DNA of 64,000 nt from Listeria immobilis (GTDB taxonomy: Bacteria > Bacillota > Bacilli > Lactobacillales > Listeriaceae): NCBI RefSeq assembly GCF_014322765.1, contig NZ_JAASTZ010000006.1, positions 119,187 through 183,186 on the forward strand, written 5' to 3'. Below the pieces are notes generated by a model. The model ran no database searches, was not told the origin of the DNA, and saw nothing but the letters and a program-made list of their open reading frames with translations. Both the position numbers and the translations under genes were made by a program. Shown here in pieces: positions 14,489 through 22,846 of the stretch. Positions within the stretch are counted from its first letter, which is position 1; each line of letters starts with the position of its first letter.

Positions 14489-16086
14489 TTTATTCAAGTG
14501 AAGATTCAGAGAAATTGATACAAGCTTTATCTAAAAACTTAACAAGTGGAAAAGAAGCGCTTAATAAATTAAAAATCGGAAGCGAAAAGATTATCCAAGC
14601 AATAGATGGTCATACACTGTCAGGAACTGCTTATACAGCAGGGAAAGGCTTGTTTATGGATCTTATTTTACCGACAATTACAAAGGTAACATCAGCTTGC
14701 GACACGCTTAATCAAGAATTACAGAAATATAAGGCGGCTGATTTGGATGTTTCAAGTGAGGGATATTTAGATGAAGATAACTTACAGGAACAAATCGAGA
14801 CGAAAAGGAATATGAAGGAATCAGTAGAACGCACATCCATGTTTATGAAGGTGATAAAAACAAGTGTAGTCGCTGCTCTATCGGATGCAGCATCGGATCA
14901 TTGGAGAGAATTAGATCAAATGTCAGATAATCTTCAACAAGATATTGATGAGTTGCAGAAGAAGATAGAAAAATTACGTGAGTTTGATGCAGAAACCAAA
15001 GAACTTTTTACTAGTAGCTTAGATGAAATGAAGTTAGCTATGCAGGGGGTTTTAGTTTTAAATGGCACTACTGTAAACGCCGATGGAACATATCAATTGC
15101 CTGTAGGTTTGGATAAAAGTTGGTTTACAGAATTAAAAAGTAAAAAACAACAAAAGGAAATGGAAGAGAAGGCAAAGAAAGCAGCAATTAAAGAGATAAA
15201 TGATTTATATGAGAAAAATCCAATGGCAGCGATTGAGAAAATTAAAAATAATGATCGTTTATTTGGATATGTAATAGGAGCTTTAGATAAATTTCCAGAA
15301 GGTATTCAAAATGCGGCACTTGGCATCTTCATTGCGCAAGAGAGCTGGAATAAGTTACCAAAAGATACAGCTGTAAAAGTCCTGAATAGTCCGAAATTTG
15401 CTTCTTATATTAGTGAAGCATCGATGGCGACGCAAGCTGTTGTTTATGGCGGACTAATTAAATTAAGCGAAAAGGGTTGGAGCGTACTTGCACCAATTGG
15501 ATATACAACTAAAATTCTTTCTAAGACTAGTGAAGGGGCTAAACTCATAGCTAGCTCTAAGGTAGGGCTTGATTTGTTTAAAAAATTAAAGCCGGTTTCT
15601 GAGTTTGTTAAAACAAACAAGGTGGCTATCGAAGGTATTGGTTATATTGGTGATGGACTTAGCGTAACATCCTATGCTTATGATGAGTATATCAATCCTA
15701 AAAGTCCAGCTTATGGTAATGCAAGTAAATCAGTGTATGGAGGACTTAATTTATTTTTATTAAAAGCAGGACCTCTTGAAGGCGCTCAATACGGAGGACT
15801 ACCAGGTGCGATAACTGGAACTATCAATACGGTGGTTCAAGGGATTGAGTTTCAAACGCCATTTAAATGGTTGGGTAATAACGGGAAGATAGGCTGGGAT
15901 GGAATAAATGGATTTGGTACAGACAAAGATGCAGAAAAATGGTTAGCTGAACAATATGAATTATATGATCAAAGAGAAAAGAATCTTAATGACGGAAATA
16001 TCGGCAAAATAAAGGAAGATTGGTTTGGAAAACAAAATGGTCGTGTTGACGTAGAAGATTTCAACAATGGTATCCCGAGGTGGTAA
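14479..16086 (+). CDS. LXG-domain type VII-secreted toxin, TspA-like C-terminus
   Basis: A 535-residue protein with no Sec signal. Residues 2-210 form the helical LXG targeting domain, including the L-S-G motif (residues 47-49, HTLSGTAY) and a long coiled coil (about 100-180). A junction near LNGTTVNADGTYQLP (195-208) leads to a C-terminal region of about 325 residues without nuclease, NADase or lipase motifs. It is hydrophobic and glycine-rich at 315-345 and 420-455, with zipper-like spacing in GGLPGAITG (439-447), suggesting a membrane-active toxin. The TTG start has AAAGAGGTG 8 bases upstream. The immediately following DUF443-type genes are the family that protects against TspA, a membrane-depolarising T7 toxin of Staphylococcus aureus; the same mechanism is inferred here. 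Confidence 0.8.
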   Translation: MGLIYSSEDSEKLIQALSKNLTSGKEALNKLKIGSEKIIQAIDGHTLSGTAYTAGKGLFMDLILPTITKVTSACDTLNQELQKYKAADLDVSSEGYLDEDNLQEQIETKRNMKESVERTSMFMKVIKTSVVAALSDAASDHWRELDQMSDNLQQDIDELQKKIEKLREFDAETKELFTSSLDEMKLAMQGVLVLNGTTVNADGTYQLPVGLDKSWFTELKSKKQQKEMEEKAKKAAIKEINDLYEKNPMAAIEKIKNNDRLFGYVIGALDKFPEGIQNAALGIFIAQESWNKLPKDTAVKVLNSPKFASYISEASMATQAVVYGGLIKLSEKGWSVLAPIGYTTKILSKTSEGAKLIASSKVGLDLFKKLKPVSEFVKTNKVAIEGIGYIGDGLSVTSYAYDEYINPKSPAYGNASKSVYGGLNLFLLKAGPLEGAQYGGLPGAITGTINTVVQGIEFQTPFKWLGNNGKIGWDGINGFGTDKDAEKWLAEQYELYDQREKNLNDGNIGKIKEDWFGKQNGRVDVEDFNNGIPRW

Positions 16087-16091
16087 AAATA

Positions 16092-16847
16092 ATGAATAAT
16101 GTGAGTTATGAGAACGCAAAGCAAAAAATTAATTCTCAGGAAATAGAGCAACTTAATTCAAAAATAGAACATACATCCTCCTACACTGGTAAGATAGTGG
16201 GAAGTATATTGTTTGCCCTTCTATTAGGCCTTCCATCAACAAACTATTACGCAATATATTTAATTGGAGCTCTATTTTTTTTAAGCATTTTAGTTGTAAG
16301 GTATGTAACTTTTAAGCCCATTTTTAAAATATTAAATTATAACACGGTACTATTTCTAGTATGGCAGACCGCGGCAATATTTTTTATGATTGTTTTTTTA
16401 AGAGTAAAGGCAGATACATATCATCTTATTCCTTTACTGTACATCATTTTAAGCTATGGATTCTCATTTTTATTTATACGAGCTCGTACAAATACTTATG
16501 TGAAAGAGACATTTGGGGAGATACATAACTCGAAAAAAAGAGTATTTTCAAAGACTATAACTAAGATTTTAAGTATTTTTCTCGCTGTGGTGATTATTTC
16601 TATCTTATTTTATCGTGGAAACAAATGGTGGCTAATAAATATGAATACAACATTGGAAACATCGGGCTTTTTACAGTATGCTATTTGGGGTATCGGGCTA
16701 TTGGTCTTACTTATCGGCTTTACTTTATTGCCAACCTTATTATTTTCACCTTCACAGTATGTTAAAGGAAGATTGATAAAAAAATATGCTGAAGAATTTC
16801 GAAAAGAGTATGGATTTACTGAAAAAGAATGGTATGGAGAAAAGTAA
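16092..16847 (+). CDS. DUF443-type membrane immunity protein, copy 1
   Basis: A 251-residue integral membrane protein with five to six hydrophobic segments. Two features recur in all five paralogues of the array: an aromatic motif after the penultimate helix (FYRGNKWWLIN; general form Y-R-x-N-K-x-W) and a cytoplasmic tail ending in EEFRKEYGFTEKEWYGEK. These match the tandem five-TM (DUF443) family, which includes TsaI, the immunity protein for the T7 toxin TspA. The ATG at 16092 follows GAGGTGG at the toxin stop, so this copy is directly coupled to the toxin and is the best candidate for its cognate immunity protein. Confidence 0.78.
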   Translation: MNNVSYENAKQKINSQEIEQLNSKIEHTSSYTGKIVGSILFALLLGLPSTNYYAIYLIGALFFLSILVVRYVTFKPIFKILNYNTVLFLVWQTAAIFFMIVFLRVKADTYHLIPLLYIILSYGFSFLFIRARTNTYVKETFGEIHNSKKRVFSKTITKILSIFLAVVIISILFYRGNKWWLINMNTTLETSGFLQYAIWGIGLLVLLIGFTLLPTLLFSPSQYVKGRLIKKYAEEFRKEYGFTEKEWYGEK

Positions 16848-16886
16848 ACAACGCTAAATACACATATTCAGACATGGGGGTAATCA

Positions 16887-17699
16887 ATGAGAACATTTTC
16901 TAAACTAGTAGAACAAGTTTCATTTGTAGATTCATTAAAAAGTAATTCAATACATCATGTTTATGAAACCTTAAATGGTACTGGCAAAGAGTTGTTACCT
17001 ATGTCACTAAAGATAGTTATATTTGCTGCTATTTCTTGGCTGATATGTATTTTTTCTGCGAGTAACTGGTATGTGTTTCCTATTGTGGCATCAATTATAG
17101 TTGTAGTTATTGGCGTAGGTTACTTTAGAAGCAGTCTTTTTTTCAGGAAAGCTGCATATACAATGGTTGTTTATTTATTTACGCAAACAGCCCTCATTTT
17201 TTACATAGCTTCTCTGGAAATATCAGATAGTAATGTTATAAATAGAATAGGTGCTTCACTTTATATTTTGTGAATGTATGGACTATCCTTTTATGTCATA
17301 CAAATCAAACTTATTGAAAATATCCAGACAAAGTATCTGGCAGATGATGGGAAGCAAATAAAGAAAAAAAGAACAATAAAGATAGTAAAGGTATTATCTA
17401 CTGTGTTAGTGAGTTTTATAGTAGTTGTAATCGTGGGAATGCAAGTTTATAGGGTTAATAAGTGGTGGATTGATGGGGCAAATTATGAGTTTCTTTCGGG
17501 TTTTAATGGAACCCTCATAGGAACAGTATTATCAGCTGTTTTTATATTTATTGGTATTACAGCTTTAATACTAATCACGCTACTTCCCACCCTCCTTTTA
17601 AATGCATCTGTTGTGGTGGATGGATATATTTATAAAAAATACGCAGAAAACTATAGAGTGGAATATGAATTTACGGAAGAGGAATGGTACGGGAAATGA
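16887..17699 (+). pseudogene. DUF443-type membrane protein, copy 2, interrupted by an in-frame TGA
   Basis: Reading one frame from the ATG at 16887 (GGGGG upstream) gives a 270-residue DUF443-like protein, the same length as its neighbours, but codon 129 is TGA (17271-17273). The halves are 128 and 141 residues. The second half, starting at an ATG directly after the TGA, retains the VYRVNKWWIDG motif and the EYEFTEEEWYGK tail, so the stop is recent. The upstream half alone has about three to four helices. Either a nonsense mutation or a sequencing error explains this. Separate translation of the two halves is possible, because ATG follows TGA immediately, but there is no good ribosome site. 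Confidence 0.78.
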
Positions 17700-18520
17700 A
17701 GAAAGATTTTTTATCATCCGTTTCCTTTGAAGAAGCAAATAATAGTCTCAAAATGAAAGACATTTACCAGGTTATGAAAAATGATAAAAAGCAAAACTTT
17801 TCAATTGAAATGAAGAAAATTATTATTCTGATACTAGGACTAGCTTTTCCAGTTTTAATGGTATTTAGTTTCGCTTTGGCTCTTACAAAAAAAAGTTTAA
17901 TTATTTCTAATAGTATTGTGATTGTAGCGGAATTACTTATTATTATTGTGATGTGTTATCAGTTTTTTAGAGCATATCCTCCTTTTTTAAAAAATTATGG
18001 ATATGTAACTTATTGCTATTCAATAGCTAAACTAGCATATATATCCTATTTTGCGGTGGGGCTTGGAATGACAAGAGGCAGCTATATCATAAACTTTTTT
18101 GTGTTTTTAATTGCTATACTAGTCTTTTTATATCTTTATCATAAAGTTGAAAAAAATATGATTTTAGAAGAAATTAATAAAACGTTTAATCAAGATTATA
18201 AAATTTCGAAAGTGTTAACTATTATGTTAAGATTTTCTGGGCTCTCTGTTGTGGTTGCTTTAGTAGTTATGCAATTTTATAGACTGAATAAATCCTGGAT
18301 TATAAATTTAAGGGGAGTAAGTGGAGAGATTTCTAGTAATATTACAGATGATGTGATAGGTATTGTTTTTGGTATCCCATTATTATTGATAATCACCTTA
18401 ATCCCCACTTTCTTACTGTTTAAACCGAATCTTTTTGTTCGGGGAGAAGTGGTTAAGAAACATGCAGAAGAATTTCGAAAGGCAACCAATTCTACTGAAA
18501 AAGAATGGTATGGGGCATAA
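17696..18520 (+). CDS. DUF443-type membrane immunity protein, copy 3
   Basis: A 274-residue multi-spanning protein with the array's two signatures: FYRLNKSWIINLRG and a tail EEFRKATNSTEKEWYGA. The ATG overlaps the stop of copy 2 (ATGA), which shows that copy 2 was once translated through to its end. It is intact. Copies differ mostly in the extracytoplasmic loops and helices and share the tail, as expected for paralogues that recognise different toxin variants. No adjacent toxin is visible for this copy. Confidence 0.75.
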   Translation: MKKDFLSSVSFEEANNSLKMKDIYQVMKNDKKQNFSIEMKKIIILILGLAFPVLMVFSFALALTKKSLIISNSIVIVAELLIIIVMCYQFFRAYPPFLKNYGYVTYCYSIAKLAYISYFAVGLGMTRGSYIINFFVFLIAILVFLYLYHKVEKNMILEEINKTFNQDYKISKVLTIMLRFSGLSVVVALVVMQFYRLNKSWIINLRGVSGEISSNITDDVIGIVFGIPLLLIITLIPTFLLFKPNLFVRGEVVKKHAEEFRKATNSTEKEWYGA

Positions 18521-18521
18521 A

Positions 18522-19360
18522 ATGAAATTAACAAATATTTTATTCAACAAAAAGATAAAAGAAAGTGTCGAGAAAATTGATTTTAATAAAGCAAGCCAGA
18601 TAATTACCTATACAAAGATAAATAAGCTTATGAACCAAAAATTATTGTTTATGAGATATAGTATTTTCGCAATAATAATTATTATTGAAATATTACTAGC
18701 AAGCACTTTATCCGGTTGGGTAGTTAGTAGTCCTATTTTTGCATTAATGGAATGGTTAGTTATTTTATTGACGATTATCTATTTTTTTAAGATAATTTCG
18801 AAATGCTTCTCTGAGAACTATTTGACCAGATTTTATTCTTGTTGTTCGATTATTTTTAGCATAGTATCATGTATCTTCTCGCTTGGATTATGGTTTGTAC
18901 TAGCAGCATTTTCGAGCGGGATAAAGGAAGAATACTTAGCCCAAATCCTACTGCAAACCATTATTACGGTAGTTGTTGCAATTTTAGTCGGGTATGCAAT
19001 TTACAAATATTTACAGTATTTAGCAATAAAGGAGTTAGCTGATTTTGATAAAACTCTAAAAGTTCCTCTATGGGGAAGAATTGTTGATAAATCAGTAATT
19101 TATGGAATAGTTATTGTGATAGGTGGTATGCAAGTATATCGAATGAATAAGTTTTGGTTGTTAAATGACTCTTCGTGGGTTTCGACATTGCTAGTTCCTA
19201 TCGCTCAGACAGTTTTGGGAGCGATTATCTTTATTCTTTTGATAGCCCTCCCGGTACGTTTTTTTACCCGGAATTCGTGAAAAGCTATTTGCTTCAAAAA
19301 TACACAGAAGAATTCCGCAAAGAAAATGGTATGACGGAAAAAGAGTGGTATACTGAGTAA
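18522..19360 (+). pseudogene. DUF443-type membrane protein, copy 4, frameshifted
   Basis: From the ATG at 18522 the frame runs to a stop at 19280, losing the conserved tail. The missing tail (KSYLLQKYTEEFRKENGMTE, then KEWYTE) is present in another frame up to 19360, so one base has been lost. The break lies between 19245 and 19265, most simply in the T7 run at 19259-19265: with eight Ts the reading frame would be continuous. The VYRMNKFWLLND motif upstream is intact. The restored length would be about 279 residues. Homopolymer slippage (reversible), a fixed mutation or a sequencing error are all possible. Confidence 0.78.
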
Positions 19361-19409
19361 CTATTTAAAGAGAATCGGAACACTACTTCTGTAGAAATGG
19401 AGCTTTCAA

Positions 19410-20189
19410 ATGAAAACCATAATGAGTAAAATCTCTTTTGAAGAAGCTAAACAATTAGTAGATACAAAAGAAAGCATCACTTCAAGAGGTATACAACTAT
19501 TTATGCTTGGATTGTTTTGTGGTTTTATGGCTGTACTACCTTTGAAGAATTCTATCATTATAACAAGCATTTTAATTCTAATGATTTTAATAAGCTTTAT
19601 TTATTATTTTATAGTGAAATCTAGCGATAAACTTTTGGAAGACTTTGGATGGCAGATGGCAAAATATTTAATGATTCAAACTATTACCGTGAGCATACTT
19701 TTAGGAATAAGAGTTGATGGTGATAAGCCTTTTGGGGAGTATTATATTTTAGTGGCGCTGTGTTATTTGTTTGTGGTTGCTTTGCTTTGCTATTTCCGAT
19801 GTAAAGCGATGATGCTAAATTATTTGAAAAAAAATGGCATAAAATTAAAAGAATCCTCAGTAACTAAGGTATGGAGTAAATTTTTTTTAAAGCTTTCGAT
19901 TGGTTTATTAGTGGCTATTGTCTTGGGGACACAAATATACAGGCTAAATAAATGGTGGTTCATTGGAAATGACAGCTCGCCGGGAGTAGTATCTATTCAA
20001 AATGAATGGCTGGGAACTTTAATAGTTTTAGTTGGTGGGGTTTTACTAATAGCATTTGTGGTTGTTTTTTCGTTGTTGCCAACTTTATTATTTAATGCAA
20101 AAACAATTTCAGAAGGTATTTTGTTAAAAATGTATGCAGAAGAATTCCATAAAGAAAATGGCTTTACTGAAAAAAAGCATAGTGAATAA
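19410..20189 (+). CDS. DUF443-type membrane immunity protein, copy 5
   Basis: A 259-residue multi-spanning protein, the last of the array. It has IYRLNKWWFIGND and the segment EEFHKENGFTEK, but its tail ends in KHSE instead of the E-W-Y ending of the other copies, so the last residues have diverged. The ATG at 19410 has ATGGAGC upstream. It is followed directly by a bidirectional terminator. It may protect against a toxin variant not encoded here. Confidence 0.75.
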   Translation: MKTIMSKISFEEAKQLVDTKESITSRGIQLFMLGLFCGFMAVLPLKNSIIITSILILMILISFIYYFIVKSSDKLLEDFGWQMAKYLMIQTITVSILLGIRVDGDKPFGEYYILVALCYLFVVALLCYFRCKAMMLNYLKKNGIKLKESSVTKVWSKFFLKLSIGLLVAIVLGTQIYRLNKWWFIGNDSSPGVVSIQNEWLGTLIVLVGGVLLIAFVVVFSLLPTLLFNAKTISEGILLKMYAEEFHKENGFTEKKHSE

Positions 20190-20216
20190 AAAAAGTTCTC
20201 ATTTGAGAACTTTTTT
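20188..20216. terminator. Bidirectional terminator at the end of the immunity array
   Basis: A perfect inverted repeat AAAGTTCTCA-TT-TGAGAACTTT with A and T tracts lies between the last immunity gene (+) and the acyl-CoA ligase gene (-). Confidence 0.85.
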
Positions 20217-20224
20217 CAATCACA

Positions 20225-21802
20225 TTATTTATGCATACTCGCAAATTCAGCATCACGTAATTCCACACGACGAATTTTTCCAGAATCGGTTTTTGGCAGA
20301 GCGCTTGTAAACTCGATACGGCGCGGGTATTTGTAAGGTGCGGTTTGTTCCTTTGTAAATGTTTGTAACTCGTGAACAAGGTCATCTGTGCCTGCGTAAC
20401 CATCTTTTAAGACGATGAAAGCTTTTACGACGGTGCCGCGGATTTCGTCAGGGCTTGCGACAACAGCTACTTCTTTTACAGCAGGGTGATGAGTCAAGGC
20501 GTCTTCCACTTCAAAAGGTCCGATTGTATAACCAGAGCTAATGATAATATCGTCGTTTCTACCTTGGAACCAGTAATAGTTATCTTCGTCACGAATCGCA
20601 CGGTCACCAGAAACAAAATAGTCACCGCGAATCGCTTTTTGAAGGCGTTCAGGTTCTTTATAATATTCCTTAAATAATGCTGGGAAATCTCTCTGCATCG
20701 CAATATCACCAATTTCCCCAACACCAACCGGATTTCCATCAGCATCAATAATCGCCATAAATTCAGGCATAATTGGTTTGCCCATTGAACCGGGGCGAAT
20801 TGGCGTATCTACAAGCGTTCCAATCAATAGCGTGCTCTCAGTTTGACCATAGCCATCCCGAACTTTAATATCAAAATTATTTTGGAAAACTTGAATTACT
20901 TCTCGGTTTAGTGGCTCACCAGCTGAAACGGCGCTCCGCAATGAACTTAAATCATGTTCGCGCAAATTATTCACTTTCGCCATTAAGCGATATTCGGTTG
21001 GCGTACAGCATAGGACGTTAATTTTCTCTTCGCTAAGCAAGTTAAGTTGTTTTTCAGGGATAAAACGACCATTATAAACGAAGCCAGTCGCGCCTTTTCC
21101 GAGTACAGATAAGAAAGGAGACCAAACCCATTTTTGCCAGCCAGGACCAGCAGTAGCCCAGACAATATCATCTTCATGAATGTCTAACCAGTGATCGGCT
21201 GCGATACGAATATGTGCGTAACCCCAACCATGAATATGCACAACGCCTTTAGGATTACCAGTAGTTCCGCTAGTAAAAGCAAGCAAACATGCATCATCAC
21301 GAGAAGTTTCCACTCGTTCGAAATCGCTTGAAGCAGTTTCCATCAATGTTTCATAGTGGTCCCAACCGGGCAATTTTCCACCAACAATAATTTTTTTAGA
21401 GACAGAAGGAGTGTCGTTAATTTTATCAAATTCAGCCGTCATTCCATTATAGGAAACAATCGCTTTTACGTTTGCGTGGCGAATACGATACTCCAAGTCA
21501 TGGGCTTTAAGTAACTCAGAAGCAGGGATGATAATTGCACCAGCTTTCCATAAGCCCATATAAATTGCATACGTTTCAAGCAGACGAGGAGTCATGACGA
21601 TAACGTGATCGCCTTTTTTTACGCCAGCATTTTTTACAACATTTGCGAATTTACTTGCTTGTTCAAGCAAATGACGGTAACTCCAAGTTTTTGTTTCATC
21701 ATGTTCATTTTTCCAAATTAAAGCCGTTTTTTCAGAACTAAATTTAGCAATCTCGTCGGTAATATTATAAAGTTCTGGAGCAAGTAGGTTCTCTGAATTC
21801 AT
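20225..21802 (-). CDS. Acyl-CoA synthetase (AMP-forming, acetate/medium-chain type)
   Basis: A 525-residue adenylate-forming ligase. The P-loop-like AMP motif (TSGTTGNPKGVVH), the A5 motif DGYGQTES, the A7-A8 segment SGDRAIRDEDNYYWFQGRND and the catalytic Lys in LPKTDSGKIRR are all present. The length and DGYGQTES/GWQKWVWS context resemble the medium-chain acyl-CoA synthetase branch rather than the 650-residue AcsA acetyl-CoA synthetase. It would activate a short or medium carboxylate with ATP and CoA. The ATG follows AAGGAG. It is transcribed alone, convergent with the LXG locus. Confidence 0.88.
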   Translation of the reverse strand: MNSENLLAPELYNITDEIAKFSSEKTALIWKNEHDETKTWSYRHLLEQASKFANVVKNAGVKKGDHVIVMTPRLLETYAIYMGLWKAGAIIIPASELLKAHDLEYRIRHANVKAIVSYNGMTAEFDKINDTPSVSKKIIVGGKLPGWDHYETLMETASSDFERVETSRDDACLLAFTSGTTGNPKGVVHIHGWGYAHIRIAADHWLDIHEDDIVWATAGPGWQKWVWSPFLSVLGKGATGFVYNGRFIPEKQLNLLSEEKINVLCCTPTEYRLMAKVNNLREHDLSSLRSAVSAGEPLNREVIQVFQNNFDIKVRDGYGQTESTLLIGTLVDTPIRPGSMGKPIMPEFMAIIDADGNPVGVGEIGDIAMQRDFPALFKEYYKEPERLQKAIRGDYFVSGDRAIRDEDNYYWFQGRNDDIIISSGYTIGPFEVEDALTHHPAVKEVAVVASPDEIRGTVVKAFIVLKDGYAGTDDLVHELQTFTKEQTAPYKYPRRIEFTSALPKTDSGKIRRVELRDAEFASMHK

Positions 21803-21996
21803 AATAATTCTCCTTTATAAGTAGATTGTATATTTTGATAATTTTGTTTTAGTACCTAGTATTAATATATGGTAATATAAATAACTTATGAAAGCAACTA
21901 AAAGTATCCTGTGAAAGCCTGAGCAGATTATTCCTATATATTATAGAAGCTATGCTAAAATGACAGTGAGTGACTTTTTAGAAATGAGGTGCGTGG

Positions 21997-22467
21997 ATGG
22001 ACGAAGCTTTCTTTATGCAACAAGCGCTTGAAGAAGCAGAGAAAGCCCGAGAAATAGGAGAAGTTCCAATTGGTGCAGTGGTTGTTTTAGATGGAGAAAT
22101 TATTGGTCGGGCGCATAATTTGCGTGAAACTAGCCAGAATGCAGTGACCCATGCGGAATTACTTGCAATTCAAGATGCTTGTCAACACCAAAATTCGTGG
22201 CGATTAAGTGGCGCAGAACTATATGTCACCTTAGAACCATGTCCAATGTGCAGTGGAGCGATTTTGCTTTCAAGAATTGATAAGGTATACTACGGCGCTA
22301 AAGATCCAAAAGCAGGAACGGTAGGCTCCCTTATGAATTTACTGCAAGATGACAGATTTAATCATACTTGCGAAGTGGAAGCAGGATTAATGGAAGCAGA
22401 AAGTAGTGCGATGTTAAAAAATTTCTTTCAAGAATTGCGAAAGAGAAAGAAAATAGATAGGCCTTAA
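21997..22467 (+). CDS. tadA: tRNA-specific adenosine deaminase
   Basis: A 156-residue cytidine/adenosine deaminase-fold protein. The zinc site is His52-Ala-Glu54 and Pro81-Cys82-x2-Cys85 (EPCPMCSGA), and GEVPIGAVVV marks the N-terminal substrate loop of TadA. It converts A34 to inosine in tRNA-Arg(ACG) and is normally essential. The ATG follows GAGGTG. In Bacillus the gene sits beside the SRP RNA and dnaX; here the cyd operon and gluconokinase region (about 10 kb) separate them. Confidence 0.93.
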   Translation: MDEAFFMQQALEEAEKAREIGEVPIGAVVVLDGEIIGRAHNLRETSQNAVTHAELLAIQDACQHQNSWRLSGAELYVTLEPCPMCSGAILLSRIDKVYYGAKDPKAGTVGSLMNLLQDDRFNHTCEVEAGLMEAESSAMLKNFFQELRKRKKIDRP

Positions 22468-22846
22468 GACTCATTATGCAAAAACGCAATTTTAAATATA
22501 TATTTGTGAAATAAAAAGCAATAAGTCTTACCAACATTTACAGCGCCATAACTCTTGAGAAATTTGTCACAATCTATTTAAATGAAAATAACATCTAAAG
22601 TACTAAATAAATTTGTCTCAAAATAGGATAAAATATACTCCAGATAGAACTTATTATAAAATAAAAATCTTTCTTAACTAGTTCCTAAATCTGTGAAAGC
22701 CAAGAATACATATTATATTGCTATGTTTTGTGAATAACAGAGCAACTGAGCACGTCACTTTGGGCGATTTTTCACAAGGTTTTTAAGAAAGATGCGAAAT
22801 GAGGAGCAAAACTAGTAACATTTAGCATAAAAAGGAGGAGAAAAGG
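22468..22846 (+). promoter_or_regulatory. cydABCD upstream region with Rex-like half-sites
   Basis: This 380-bp gap contains several TTGTGAA/TTCACAA-type elements: TTTGTGAAATA near 22504, CTGTGAAAG near 22691, TTTGTGAATAACA near 22727 and TTTTTCACAA near 22768. The redox repressor Rex binds TTGTGAA-N4-TTCACAA palindromes upstream of cyd genes in Firmicutes. No copy here is a full palindrome, so control by Rex is plausible but the exact operators are unresolved. No ORF or RNA gene is apparent. Confidence 0.4.

Noticed and set aside
16887..17699. TGA recoding (selenocysteine or readthrough) in immunity copy 2
   Set aside because: No SECIS-like hairpin is evident, paralogues have no Cys there, and the array has another broken copy, so decay or error is simpler.
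18435..18521. Longer start for immunity copy 4
   Set aside because: Overlaps copy 3 by 86 bases; the ATG at 18522 matches the paralogues.
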